The notes: generated from the sequence alone by a model not told the origin. DNA of 64,000 nt from Macrotis lagotis (GCF_037893015.1 NC_133662.1:273437444-273501443); one strand, 5' to 3'; shown: positions 12,110 through 24,348, numbered from the stretch's first letter. Numbers and translations are program-made.

Positions 12110-12665
12110 TCAAGGATCTGGAAGGGACCTTGGAGATCACCTAATTCAATTCCCTCCCACCTCATCTGAAGGACACTACCATATATACACTTATTACAGC
12201 ATTCATACTGCATTCAGCCACTAAAGGAATTTTCCTAAAGTGCCAGTCTGACCATTCACCCAATAAACCTCAGTGGTTCCTATTGCCTCTAGGAGCAAAT
12301 ATAAAAATCCTCTGTTTGCCATTCAAAGCCTTTTAATCACTTGCCTCCTCCTCCTTTCCAGTATCCTTAAGTCTTCCTCCACCCCCTAAGTCCTTTTAGA
12401 TAAACAGACCCTAAATGTCTCCTGGCTGTTCTATGAAAAAGATCCTCCATCTTTCTCTCCTCCAGGTGTTGGCTCTGGCTGTCTCCCAGATATGGAATGT
12501 TCTCTCTCCTTTGCTCCCCAATTACACTGTTTTCTTCTCCTTTCCTATTTAACCTCTCTAGAGCTTGCTTTGTGAGTTCCTTGAGAATAGCAGCTGTCTT
12601 TGACCTCCTTTTGTATCTCCACCCTTCACACAGTGGCTTGACACACAGGAGGTGCTTTGTAAATA
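12110..12665 (+). mobile_element. L2 LINE 3' end
   Basis: In order: 'ctctgtttgccattcaaagc', 'tggctgttctatgaaaaaga', 'ggctgtctcccagatatgga', 'gtgagttccttgagaatagc' and 'gtatctccacccttcacaca' ending 'gtgctttgtaaatatttact'. This follows the L2 ORF2 end and 3' UTR. Ancient. Confidence 0.8.
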
Positions 12666-12894
12666 TTTACTAATTGCTGAAGTTTGCCATAGCAGATGCC
12701 AGCTTTTCTATTCTGTTCATTGTTTTTGCTCCATAGATTCTGCTCTCATAATTCTCACTGCTCTTCCAAACTACTCAGGAGCAGTGTGCTGTGATTCTAT
12801 GTTCTCAAAGTTCCGGTTGTCTTATCTCACTGAGTGGTTGTTACTGATTTGTTTTACCAGTTTGTGTTCATAAAAGGGTGAAGGATATTAAAGA

Positions 12895-15800
12895 AGACTA
12901 GTGTTGCCTTTGATGCCCAACTGATTAACCCACCTCTCATGTGTGGCTCCAAGAAGCTGTAGCATAGGCAACTGTCACAACCCAGGAAAACTGTTTCAGT
13001 CAACAGGCTATGCCAGGTTGAGAGTAAGTAACCTAGGACTTGTGAGCTAGAAGGGTGTTGAGCCCTAGCATGTGAAGACATTCTCTGGGGGAATGGGGTG
13101 AAGAACACTTGTTCAAATGGCTATGAAGATGGTTGAAAGAAGCACTGTGGAACATCTAGGGCTTAGTTAGAAACTACAGACATCAAGGTCATTCCCTGCA
13201 TCCCAAGCCATCACCAGTTGTATTGAACTTTTGTCCTGTCATCGGCCTTCCTTAACTGGAAGAGAGAATGAGTCTGGTGATTTTAAATCCAATTTATGTA
13301 TGAATCAAAATAAATAATCCATACCAGTTTCATTTTTTACCAACTTCAGTCCTATGATGACAGGCAAGGTGATGAAGCAGCAAGTATGGGTACACTGGAA
13401 GTTGTAGTCACAACCCTATACACAGGTTGCCCAAGCCATAGGATCATCTTACTGTTCTGTAGCATCAGTGGAATTTGGTAGCCCTCTGCATGTTTGTACA
13501 GGCTTCTAAGGACCACACTGCTCACCTTCTGATGTGAGGAAGGGGCTAGAAAAGGTGCTTTAAAAATTCCCTGCTTCACTCAATCCTGGTCTGCTTGTTA
13601 TGGGATCCCACTGAGGTAAAAATACAAATAAATGTACAAAAACGTTTGTGAAGATGATTCCTTTCACCATCAGAACACAGAATGTGCGCATACTCATGGA
13701 CAACATTAATTCACTAGACCTGCTCAGCAGGTATCATGTCCAACTTGCAGCCCTGAGTGAAACAAGGCTAGCAAATGAAGGCCAGCTGACTGAAGTCAGA
13801 GCTAGATACACATTTTTCTGGATTGTCAGCAGTGCAGGGAGCACTGTGAAGCTGAGGCAGAATTTGCAATCAAAGCTAATCTAGTCAATGAGCTTGTATG
13901 CCTTCCAAAACAAGTGACCAACAGGCTCATGACAATGGGATTGCCACTTACAGGAAAGTACCATGCTACCTTCATCAGTGTGTAGGCTCCCATTGTGGCA
14001 AACCCTAATCAGGTCAAATTCTATGAATGTGCTGAAAGAAGACAAGATTATAATTCTGGGTGATCTTAATGCCAGAATAGGCTCAGGCTGTCAGACACAG
14101 CAGGGAGTTCTTAGGAAAAATAGAGCCAAAAACAGCTACAGTTAACAGTCACTTAAGACTTTTGTATCTCATGACCTTCTTATCACCAACACTGTCTTTG
14201 TTTACCTGATCTTAATATAACTTTGTGGACACATCCTCCCAGCAAACACTAGCATTTAATAGACCAAGTCACTGAAAGGAAATGGCAGGATGTGAGAGTG
14301 ACAGAAAGCCAATCAAAGACTCATCTGTTCCAAACTAAACAATTGTATTCAACAAAAAGCAATGGTTCCAAGGCAAGATGACTATCAGATTTGAACAATT
14401 CTCCAAGCATGAAAAGTTCTGTACTAACTTGCAGGGAAAGTTAGGCCAACAAATAATTGTCAAGTGGGTCAGAAAAGGAGTGGCAGTTTTCAGAGTTCTG
14501 AGTACCATAGTACCATATCTGAGCAGAATACTTACAAACATCAAGACTGGTTTGACAAAATTGATGAAGAAACTCAGAAACTGCTAAATGAGCAATGAGA
14601 ACTTCACTAGGTTTCCCAGAAGACAGATCATTCATCTCTAAGAAAGCAGAATTTAACTCTATCAATAGTAGAGTGCAAATAAAATTTGGAGAAATGCAGG
14701 ATTCTTGGCTCAGTAAGAAGTCAAAATAAATTTGTTTCATGTCGATAGTAACAATCTAAAGCACTTTTATGATTCCCTGAAGGATAGGGGCCAAAAACCT
14801 ATGGTGTGTCCTAATTTCTGAGCCACATTTATTAATGATAAGGACATGAACCTGGAGATACAGGCTGAACATTTCCATTATGTTCTCAAGAAACTATCAT
14901 CATCAGTGCTGAAGTCACTGACTCTGACATGAGGACTGCTGAACCCTCAAAGTTGCTTCAAGTCTATCTCTTTCTAGCCAAACTTACAGGTGATGAAGAG
15001 TTTTTAAATATCATTAGGCTCCTCTCATGTGGCAAAGGGGCTGCTGCTGATTCTATGCCAGCTGAGATTTACAAGACAAGGAGTCACTGCTCATACAAAA
15101 GCTAACAGAAATTTTCCTGTTTATGAGAAGAGGTTAGCCCCAAGAGTTAAGATGACTCCATTGTCCAGTTCTATAAAGGAAAGAGAAATCAGTTCTCCTG
15201 TGACAATTATAGGGATGGAGAGTTGGCATGGGGTTCTTTCTTACTCATTGCCAATAAGATTGTTGCCAGTCCTCTTTAATAGGCTAATCCTTCACCTGGA
15301 AGACCTGAGATACCTGAGAGCTCGTATGGTTTCAGGAAGAACCAAAGATTGGTGAATGAGGCTGCTGAATAACTTTAGGAAAAATACCAAGAGCAGAAAA
15401 GACAACTCTCATTGATCTAACAAAGGCTTTTGATACTTTCAGTTTGAGGGCTTGTGAAAAGTTATGGCAAAATTTGGTTGCCCAGAGTAGTTCATCAGTA
15501 TTGTATGCTAGTTCCATGAAAGCATGCTTGCCTAGATTCTGGTAATGGACAAAGCTCTCATGCTTTCCCAGTCACCAATGAAATGAAACCAGGCTGTTGT
15601 GCTTGCTTCCATGCTTTTTAGCATGATGTTTTCAACTTTGTTGCCTAACAGGGCAGCTAGCTGGTACAGTGGATAGAGCACTGGTCTTGGAGTCAGGAGG
15701 ATGGGCGTTTGAATCCGATACCTGACAGTTACTAGTTGTGTGACCTTGGGCAGTCACTTAACCCTGATTGCCTTTCATCCAAGGCCATCTTCAGTCATTC

Positions 15801-16995
15801 TGCTTCATATCTGGCCACTGGATCCAGATGGCTCTGGAGGAGAAAGTGAGGCTGGGGACTTAGTACAGCATCCCCTTACTCAAATCCAAGTCATATGCTT
15901 GTCATGGCATCACCTCCCTGATGTCATGGTCTTCTTTGAGAATGAAGGACAAAACATCATCATCATTATCTTGTCAAACACCTTCACTGAGTACCAACAT
16001 AGTATCATGGTCAGCTACCATACTGATGGTCAAGACTGAAATGGAGGGAGAGTTGGTATGTGACTTTTTTGTTCATAGATGACTGTACACTCCTCTGAAA
16101 CTGAGTTGCAACAAAGTATGGTCAATTCTCTGTGCTCATTTTGGCCTAACTAATACCAAAAAAATACAGGTGCTCCACCAATAAGCCCCACATCATTCAT
16201 AGGTGGAAACCAGTAGTTTCATCAGATGAAGAAATGTTGAATGCTATGGATAACTTTGCTTATCTTGGCAGTATGCTTTCCAGGGATGCCCACATAGAGG
16301 ATGAGATTAATGTATACATTGCCAGTTAGTTCAGCATTTGGGAGGCTCCCAAGGAAAGTATGGAAGAGAAAATGGTATTATTGGGTTGCCCACAAAGAGG
16401 TTGCTACAGAGCTGTGGTGTTGACCTCATTGTTCTAAGCCTATGAAACCTGGACGGCAAACCAGTCCCACATTAGGAAACTAAATCTCTTCTATTTGAAA
16501 ATTAGGAAAATTAGGAAAAATCTGAAGACTATCTGGTAAGATAAGGTACCAGATACTAAGATTATTTCTTGAATTGAAATGCCAAGCATTCAAATTCTGC
16601 AGCAGAATGGGCTGATCTTGTTGTTTGAATGTCAAGCACATTTACTTCAAACAAGCAAGCATTCTCATGGAGGTCAGAAGAAGTGATACAAGGACACTGT
16701 TAAGATCTCTCTGAAGAACTTTGGAACTGATTGTAAGCCATGGGAAACAATGGCATTGAACCAACCAGCATGTCACGCCTGAATCAAAGAAGGCACTGTG
16801 TTGCAAAGCAGAACTTTAGCTCAAAAGAAATATGAGATGTGAAAATTTAGGGACATCTCCATTTCCAATGTCCATGTGGACTATTTGTGCCCCACCTATG
16901 GAGGAGTTTTCTGAGCTTGTATTGGTCAGATCAATCACAGTCAAACACACTGTAGCTGACCCCAACTTAGTGATATTTGGTCCTCTTCCAGAATG
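12895..16995 (+). mobile_element. RTE-clade LINE, near full length, broken
   Basis: Endonuclease region from about 13650 (TQNVRILMDN, LAALSETRLANEGQLTEVRA, IILGDLNARIG at 14040-14080) and RT traces at about 15415-15540 (TKAFDT). It ends at the 3' tail 'tcctcttccagaatggacaa' followed by CAAC/CAAC repeats, typical of RTE. Many stops and frame breaks make it inactive. It is interrupted by an RTE-tailed SINE (15651-15972). A second, shorter copy lies at 53825-56005. Confidence 0.85.
15651..15972 (+). repeat. RTE-mobilised SINE (RTESINE-like) inside RTE
   Basis: tRNA-like head ('gggcagctagctggtacagtg'), middle 'tatctggccactggatccag' and 'ggaggagaaagtgaggctgg', and tail 'cttctttgagaatgaaggac' with CAT repeats. 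The tail resembles the 3' end of the surrounding RTE ('ctcttccagaatggacaaca'), as expected for a SINE using RTE reverse transcriptase. Confidence 0.8.
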
Positions 16996-17299
16996 GACAA
17001 CAACCAACCAACCAATTATTCATAAATGCCTGAACTCATTTACAAGGCCTGAAAGTCATATTTCCTTCTGTGACTGTTTTTTCCTGCTATCTCTTTATGT
17101 TCAAAGTCTTTGGGATTTCTTCATCCTGGAATCTTTGGTACTTTCAGACACTCCCTCCCCACCTCATTTTCCTTACATTCACTTCTGACACATTCCCCAT
17201 TCTGATTATAGTTTCCTCGGAGGCTGGATCTCAAAGTAACCCGGTGTTTACTTAACTATGTCTCTACCTCAGCTTTTAAAACTGACTCCAAATCAAATT
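16996..17299. other. Unassigned sequence
   Basis: No recognised gene or repeat between the RTE tail and the next L1. Confidence 0.4.
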
Positions 17300-18315
17300 A
17301 AAAAAAAAATAAAGCCATTTCCCAATTGACAAATGGTCAAAGGATATGCAAAGGCAATTTACAGATGAGGAGATCAAAGTGATCCAGTCATATGAAAAAT
17401 TGTTCTAAATCATTACCTATTAAAGAAATGCAAATTGCAGCTTCTCTGAGGTCCCACCTCACACCTCTCAGACTTGCCAATATGACCAGAAAGGACAATG
17501 ATTATTGTTGGAAGGGTTGTGGGAAATCTGGGACACTGGTACATTGTTGGTGGAGCTGTGAACTCATCCAACCTTTCTGGAGAGCAATTTGGAACTACAC
17601 CCAAAGGGCAACCAAAATGTGCATCCCCTTTGATCCAGCAATACCACTACTGGGTCTATACCCTGAAGAGATGATGAAAAAGGGTAAAAACATCACTTGT
17701 ACAAAAATATTCATAGCAGCCCTGTTTGTGGTGGCAAAGAATTGGAAATCTAGTAAATGTCCTTCCTTTGGGGAATGACTTAGCAAACTGTGGTATATGT
17801 TGTCATGGAACACTATTGTTCTATTAGAAACCAGGAGGGATGGGAATTCAGGGAAGCCTTGGAGGAATTTGCATGAACTGATGCTGAGCGAGATGAGCAG
17901 AACTAGAAGAACATTGTACACCCTGATAGCAACATGGGGGTGATGATCAAACTTGATGGACTCGCTCATCTCATCGGTGCAACAATAAGGGACAATTTGG
18001 GGCTGTCTGCAAAGGAGAGTGCCATCTGTATCCAGAGAAAGAATTGGAGTTTGAACAAAGACCAAGGACTATTAACTTTAATTTAGAAGATAAAACTGAT
18101 ATCTTATTGTCTGATCTTGCTATTTCTTATACTTTATGTTTCTTCCTTAAAGATTTGATTTCTCTCTCATCACATTCAATTTGGATCAATGCATACCATG
18201 TAAACAATGTAAAGACTGGCAAATTGCCTTCTGCGGGGGTGGGGGGGTGGGGGGAAGGAAGTAAGATTAAGGGAAAAATTGTAAAACTCAAATAAAATCT
18301 TTATAATTAAAAAAA
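17300..18315 (+). mobile_element. L1 3' end with ORF2 C-terminus and 3' UTR
   Basis: The frame at 17392-17778 carries the L1 ORF2 C-terminal signature: GTLVHCWWSCELIQPFWRAI, then IPFDPAIPLLGLYPEE and FIAALFVVAKNW. The 3' UTR follows with 'cttccttaaagatttgattt', a G-rich tract (18232-18260) and 'aaataaaatctttataatt' before the A-tail. The 3' UTR is nearly the same as the pieces at 49670-49759 and 52963-53145, so they belong to one family. Confidence 0.85.
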
Positions 18316-18915
18316 CCTGACTTGTGTTCTGTCCTCATGCTTGGTAGAGGGCTGTTCAAATCTCTGACATACAAAGTTTCATGTCCAGGTGATCCGTCCT
18401 ACACCTTCAGTTCCTTAGCTCTTTGACTTCAGACTAGCAGTTCAGAGTTTTCTGGCATCAACAGTATAGAGCCTGCTTTCCCGGGCACTAATTCAGAGCT
18501 AGGTGAGGTCAGAGATTTGCAGCATTAGTGCTTCCAGACTGCAGCCCCTGCTCCTAAAGGGCTATGGCCAGCCTTGCTGTCAAGGCCTGGATCCAGAGCT
18601 CCACTAGAAGGGGGAGGAGGAACCCATGTTGTAGGCCTGTATCACTATCCTTGGTTCAGTTCGCCTTCACTGCTGGCAGCATGGGGAATGGAGTGGGGGT
18701 GGTGGTGAGAAGGAAGGGTCCTGAGGGAACACAGGATCAGTGAACATCAGTTCCTAGGTTTTGAGGAGTTGTTTTTGTTTTGCCTTCTTTTGGATTCTTG
18801 GTGTCTGAGACCATGGAAACAGCTGAACTTATTTTAGCTTTGGTATGTAGTTTCTGCTTTGGGGAGGTTTGAGAGGTTGTGGGAATTGGAAAAAAATGTC
18901 CATTCTGCTATCTTG
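18316..18915 (-). mobile_element. L1 5' UTR fragment, antisense
   Basis: The right end 'ttctgctatcttgggctcac' is the reverse complement of the L1 start 'gagcccaagatagcagaa' (compare 'gagccaagatgg' at 49766). GC-richer 5' UTR-like sequence lies inside. It abuts the L1 3' end of the opposite strand. Confidence 0.6.
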
Positions 18916-19202
18916 GGCTCACATGTACCTCTCAAAAGTCAGAAATGGGAGTTACTTCTAATGGGACTCTGAGCCAACCATAGCATATGAGAATCTCAAT
19001 GGTCCTCAGTCTGTCCCCAATCATCAAATACCCCAATGACATCTGTCATTGTCTTGAGGAAAGGAGCTGCAGACATGAAATGCTGCTGCCATGCTAGGGC
19101 AGATACCTGCCTTTCACTTCTTTGTTCATTCTGGAAACCACCCCTACCCTCCAAATACCTGCAATCACACAGTCCTCCAAAGGCTTACTTCAGAGAAGTT
19201 TC
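18916..19202. other. Unassigned sequence
   Basis: Nothing recognised. Confidence 0.35.
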
Positions 19203-19374
19203 CTTTTTTTTTTTTTTTTTTTTTTTTGCTTTTGTTTTAGGTTTTTGCAAGGCAAACGGGGTTAAGTGGATTGCCCAAGGCCACACAGCTAGGTAATTGT
19301 CTGAGACCCCATTTGAACTCAGGTACTCCTGACTCCAGGGCTGATGCTCTACCCACAGCACCACCTAGCCACCC
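19203..19374 (-). repeat. tRNA-derived CORE-SINE (WSINE1-like), antisense
   Basis: Long T-tract, then 'aggtttttgcaaggcaaacg' to 'agcaccacctagccaccca'. The middle shows a short deletion ('taggtaattgtctgagaccc'). Confidence 0.9.
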
Positions 19375-20168
19375 AGTTTCCTCTCTTTTTAAACTAGAAG
19401 CAGACAGAGGCTGTTACACACATTCTCTCATTATTCAGAGACAGTTTCATCTCCTTCAAGTGGTCAGAAAGCAAGGCAGCATTCCCTCATTTTCTGGGAA
19501 GTTGAACCATCCTGGAAAGTGAATCTGCCAGTTTCCCAGGATTTATGGAGCCCTCTGAGAGAGTGGGGCTTCTGTGTCTGAATGACTCTATGTCAGGGAA
19601 GGAATGAGGAAGTGCCAGTGTAGATCCCAAAGTAGTCCTGATTGGTTAAGACGCCCTGGAAGATAGATCTCAGAAATCCCCTCTCCCCATTATAAGGGTG
19701 GCTTTGGTTCATCATGGAGATGGTTTCTGGGAGGTGAGACACATGGCCCTAGTAATTTAGGACTTGGTGATGCAATTGTCAGTTAGTGGCATCTAACTTT
19801 CCAAGATGGGGGGAGAGGGTCAATTTGACAATTGGGGGCAGACTGAAGACCATGTGAGATTGTCAGATATTCTGGTTGGCTCAGGGTCCCATTAGATAGA
19901 AATAACTCCCTTGTTCCTACTTAGGGGAATCATATGGTTTTGAGCTCAGCACAAAGTGGCATTATGGCCCCCATATCCTGATTAGCAATAGGACTATTTT
20001 CCAAGGTCTACTGCCTTTTTGGTAGAGGAAACATGCTATAGACCAGACCCTACTCAGGCTAGTTTGATAATTTGGATTTGAGATTGAAATGGCATAAGCC
20101 ACTTATAGCCTAAAAGTTAACAAAACTAATAGTTTTCTTTTTTTTTAAAAAAAAAACCTCTAACAAAA
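19375..20168. other. Unassigned sequence
   Basis: About 800 bp with no recognised coding or repeat signal. Confidence 0.4.
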
Positions 20169-20178
20169 GGAATTTACA

Positions 20179-20334
20179 GGGCAGCTAGGTGATGCAGTGG
20201 ATAGAGCACTGGTCCTGGAGTCAGGAGTACCTGAGTTCAAATCCGACCTCAGACACTTAATAATTACCTAGCTGTGTGGCCTTGGGCAAGCCACTTGGCC
20301 CCATTTGCCTTGCAAGAACTTAAAAAAAAGGGGG
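20179..20334 (+). repeat. tRNA-derived CORE-SINE with target duplication
   Basis: Full-length copy flanked by GGAATTTAC at 20169-20177 and 20335-20343, the mark of L1-type retrotransposition. Confidence 0.93.
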
Positions 20335-20736
20335 GGAATTTACTTAGCCATAACAAGAAAAGGCTATTCAGTAAGGTTACAATGATTCAGCTAGGTGAGT
20401 TTGATGCTGCCACTTCCTGAGCTATTTGCACTCTGGACACTGCCAAATTACAATAATCCCTGGTCTGTATTGGGAAGGTTTTAAGATATTGGTTCTACCA
20501 CAGCATAGGGGCCCAATGGGTACTAACCTGCCCACAGAAAAGAACATCAAATTTTTTTCTTTTTGATGCTTATAGATATATTCAGCCTGATCCCAAAGAA
20601 GAGAAACTCTTCTATTCTCAAGTTTCAGATCAATCAAACATACAATTAGTTTTGAGAGAGATCTTAACTAACCCAATCCTCAAGCTTCTCTTACCCAGCA
20701 GCCACTCAGAGGACCTGCAAGGACAACTTATCCATT
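20335..20736. other. Unassigned sequence
   Basis: A short minus-strand frame here has no recognisable features. Confidence 0.4.
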
Positions 20737-21100
20737 TGAGCAGAGCTGTCCAAAATATGACCTGTAGGCCACATGTAACCCACAGTGCAATTTTATGCAG
20801 TTTGCCTGTGGGTTTTAATTTTCATGAGCAAAAAAATAAAATGACTTCCATGGAATGCATATTGGATTTTTTTAAATTCTATCATTAATAAATAATCTCA
20901 TTGATGTTAATTTCCTTTGGTGTTTTTAAGTAGCATTACAGATGGAACACATTGCACAGAATTTTCAATCGATCTGTGGGATGTGTTCCATTTGTATAAT
21001 GCAGACTACGCAGTGTGCACCTACCTTTATACTGATGTGTTGTTTATTTGTTGTTCTGTGTTCCCCTACTTTCTAAGAAGTTAAAAGTACCATGACTTTT

Positions 21101-21248
21101 TTTTAGGTTTTAACAAGGAAAATGGGATTAAGTGGCTTGCCCAAGGACCCACAGTTAGATAATTATTAAGTGTCTGAGGCCAGATTTGAACTCAAGTACT
21201 CCTGACTCCAGGGCTGGTGTTCTATCCATTGTGCCACCTAACCACCCC
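21101..21248 (-). repeat. tRNA-derived CORE-SINE with target duplication, antisense
   Basis: Flanked by TACCATGACTTTT at 21088-21100 and 21249-21261. The body is diverged ('aggttttaacaaggaaaatg'), so older than most copies here. Confidence 0.92.
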
Positions 21249-21304
21249 TACCATGACTTTTCATAGTACTTGCTAAACCTAACCAAAGTAAGATATATGG
21301 TTAA

Positions 21305-22015
21305 TACATAAGATATGAGATTTCCATGGTAAGGTCTTATAGTTTAGCTACAGAGAATTACTGACCCCCAATTCACCCCTGATGTGCAGGTAGGGGAGAT
21401 GAGCAGGATTCATCTTATGCACATATTTAAAACAGCTTGAGCATTTAAAAGTACCGCTGAATGTCCTTGACTGGACCTGGTCAGACCTCAAGGCTGTACT
21501 TGATTTACATTGCCTATCTCTTCAGGAACTAGCCATTCCTGAATGTAAATACCATAATTCTTGGGGTTTGGATAGGGGTGGCTCCCTCCTCGGACAACCT
21601 AGAAAATTTGGTTTTATTCCACAAAAAAATTAGCAAGAAGCCTTCTTTGTTCTCAAGCTATATAAGATCTAATTAGACCTTAGCCTAATTGGAATCTCAC
21701 GCATAGAGAAGATGCTCTGCCTGGGACCTTCCTGATAGGGACTCTGGAGGCTGGGCTGTATCCTGGGACTCCCCAGCCACTGTTGATTCAGATGTTGAAG
21801 CTCTCCCAAATTGGTGATGTTTTCTCTTAATATTTATATTTATGTAGGCTTTGTTCTTCTTTTTATTATGTCAGGACTTATTGGTTATTTTTGCTGTAAA
21901 ACTGATTTATTTCTACCTGTTTTATAATCACTTTATTAAATATATGTTTTAATTTTGTTGGTGTAAATGTGTCATTTTTTTAGGAGTGAATTGAAACCAA
22001 AACTCATTAATCAAA
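21305..22015 (+). repeat. LTR-like dispersed repeat, copy B
   Basis: Same unit as 505-1198: shared blocks include 'cttcctgatagggactctgg' and 'aggctgggctgtatcctggg' and both end near 'cattaatcaaac'. Sits within the hAT-type element, so younger than it. Possibly a solo LTR; class open. Confidence 0.65.
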
Positions 22016-22140
22016 CATAAAACTACAAATTAACTAACATATTTGTGTACTGTATTTTTAATTGTGGGTATGGCCCTTGAATAATTATTTTAATGTGATT
22101 TTAAGATAACCTAAGGTTGAAAAGTCTTGCCTTAGAGTAT

Positions 22141-23334
22141 GATATCCAAAGTATAGTTGTACATATCCCTCTCATGATGTAACCAGGAAACATGATATTC
22201 CTTAGGAATCAGATCCTTGAAGCAGGGCCAGTTGAGGTAGTGGAGGAAGCAAGGCATTTTAGCTGAGACTAGATGTCACAACCACTACAGTTTACTCATG
22301 AAAGCTACAGAGGGACTGGAACAACTGCCATCCTAAAAGTACCATCTGCATTAATAAGAGGTCTCCTGTGCCCTACCAGTTAGAAGGAATTATCTTTTTC
22401 TCACTAAATTCACAAGAGGCAACTATCCACTTAGTAGCTGCAGTCCAATAACAGTTGAACAACTGCTTTTCAAAAGTAGTATGGAGGGGGCAGTTAGGTG
22501 GTGCAGAGAATGGAGCATTGGCCCTGGACTCCTTTCAATTTTGTTCATTATGGATATCTCTGAAAACATGGGGTCATAAAGGTTCAGTGGGGAAAAACTC
22601 TTGGATGGCCCACTTTAGTTCTTTCAAGACCATATTTCATTTTGGGTCCCAATTAAAAAAAAAAAGAAAAATTTTTAGGTGTTTCAGTAAATGGGGGCCA
22701 ACAAAAAACTTAGGCATAGTGTTGGTTTTCTAAAAAAACCCTTTCGACCTATGTGGAAACAAAAGGCAATAATCTATTTTGGAGTATTTACATTAATAAG
22801 GTTCCCCTTATCCATGACATTCCTCTAAACTTGATAGCAGGCTAGATTCTGGATTGTCTAAAGTTGATTTTTTTCACATTTTTCTCTCATGTGGGCTAGA
22901 ACACAATCCAAGGCTACTCAATAAACATGTCACCAATTTAGAGTTATATAGCAAACCTTCACAAAGTGAGGCTTTGTTCCACTTTTTGAATACCAAACTA
23001 TGGCAGTATATAGAATGGAAGATTCAAATAGTTCCGGGGGCATATGATAAAAGGTATACTGAACTCCTTCCTACATGAATGGAAATTGCTTCTGATTACT
23101 CTCAGTTCTAGGAATAGTGTGAAATACATTAGTGAGATCAATAAACCTCTTTCCATGACATTAACTAGGTCAAAGATGGGCATAACTATTGTCATAATAA
23201 AAAAAAACATAGTCATGACAATTCCAGGTGTTACCTGCATTTTTCATTTGTCAGAGTAAGTGTGAGAGGAGCAGTTGTATTGAAATGCATTGGTTTCTTC
23301 TATCTCTATCTATGCTTTTAGATTTGCCTCAATG

Positions 23335-23336
<2 letters not shown>
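22141..23336. other. Unassigned sequence with a SINE head fragment
   Basis: About 22486-22530 resembles the first 45 bp of the CORE-SINE ('gggcagttaggtggtgcag'). The rest, with short frames at 22455-22733, 22854-23078 and 22998-23240, is unrecognised. Confidence 0.4.

Positions 23337-23382
<46 letters not shown>
23337..23382 (+). repeat. (GA)n microsatellite
   Basis: About 23 uninterrupted GA units; probably polymorphic. Confidence 0.97.
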
Positions 23383-23385
<3 letters not shown>

Positions 23386-23884
23386 GTATGTCAAATTGCC
23401 TCCCATTAATAATTTTAATATACCATCCACATAAAATCCTCTTTTACAACAAAGACAATAATAAAACCCAACAGTCAAAGAAACCGTATCTGACACTATA
23501 TGCAAAAGTTTATTCCCCTAGTTCCCCATCTCCCTAGGGAGAAACTGGAGATCTATTTCTTCCACTTTTTTTTTCTGGTAATAAAGTGAGTCAATATAAT
23601 TAACCTGCACCATTTTGGAAGTGGTTTAATTTTAATTGTTGTAATCATTCTGACTCATGTTCTTATGGTTTTCTCCCTTTTTCTTTATCAGTTCATACAA
23701 TCTTTTGATGGCTCTCTAAATTTCTCATATTTATCTTTTGTTGTTACACAGTAATATTCCAGCTCAAGCACACCCTAAAATTTGTGTAGCCATTCTACAA
23801 TTAATACATACCTAATTTATTTCTAGTTTTTTTTTGCTATCTTTTGCATCCAAAAAGCTGTTATGTTATTTATGGGACCTTTGA

Positions 23885-24105
23885 GCTTAGGTGGTGTAGT
23901 AGATAGAGTGCTAGGTCTGGAGTCAGGAAGACCTGAGTTCAAATTTAATCTTAGATACTTAATAGCTCTGTGACCCTGGAAAAGTTACATAACCCTGTTT
24001 GCCTCAGTTTCCTTATCTATAAAATGAGCTGGAGAAAGAATGGAAAATAACTCCAGTATCTTTGCCAAGAAAATACCAATGGTATCATGAAGTGTCAAGA
24101 ATGGG
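23885..24105 (+). repeat. Old marsupial CORE-SINE (MAR-like)
   Basis: 'aggtggtgtagtagatagag', 'cctcagtttccttatctata', 'ccagtatctttgccaagaaa' in order. Confidence 0.8.
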
Positions 24106-24289
24106 ACTTTTGTTGTTTTCTAGTGATCTTGGCACACGTCCAATATTTGGATTACTGAGTCAAAATGTTTGAACTAAGACTTTTTTTTTCATTTTAATGA
24201 CTATTCTATGAAATTTATAAATTGAGAAATATTTTTTCATTATTGGTCAGAAAAAAATGGATACCGAATTCCATCCAATTACTTAGTTC

Positions 24290-24295
24290 TTTAAT
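24290..24295 (-). terminator. Candidate polyadenylation signal (ATTAAA) of the ZNF gene
   Basis: ATTAAA on the minus strand about 55 nt past the zinc-finger stop codon. It is the commonest variant signal but close to the stop. The sequence beyond it is an L1 3' portion in the same orientation, so a more distal site inside that L1 is also possible. Confidence 0.3.
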
Positions 24296-24348
24296 TTACA
24301 CCTCAGAGTTTGTAGATCATCCATACTCAAGTCTTACAAAATCTTAGC

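Larger units (their letters stand above)
20737..22140 (+). mobile_element. Probable hAT-type DNA transposon, interrupted
   Basis: Left end 'cagagctgtccaaaatatga', 'ctgtaggccacatgtaaccc'; right end 'gtatggcccttgaataatta', 'taacctaaggttgaaaagtc'. Such ends are typical of old Charlie-like nonautonomous hAT elements ('ggcccgcgggcc'-like near the ends). Interrupted by a SINE (21101-21248) and an LTR-like repeat (21305-22015). I could not find a clean 8-bp target duplication. Confidence 0.5.
23400..24340 (-). mobile_element. L1 3' portion, antisense to plus, split by a SINE
   Basis: 'tttttctttatcagttcata', 'ttgttgttacacagtaatat', 'gtgtagccattctacaatta' and 'tctagtgatcttggcacacg' read on the minus strand as L1 ORF2 C-terminus and 3' UTR. 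A MAR-like SINE at 23885-24105 splits it. It lies immediately downstream of, and in the same direction as, the zinc-finger gene, so it may be part of its 3' UTR. Confidence 0.65.

Noticed and set aside
23337-23382. Regular repeat considered as a CRISPR-like or tandem array
   Set aside because: Plain GA dinucleotide microsatellite with no spacers.
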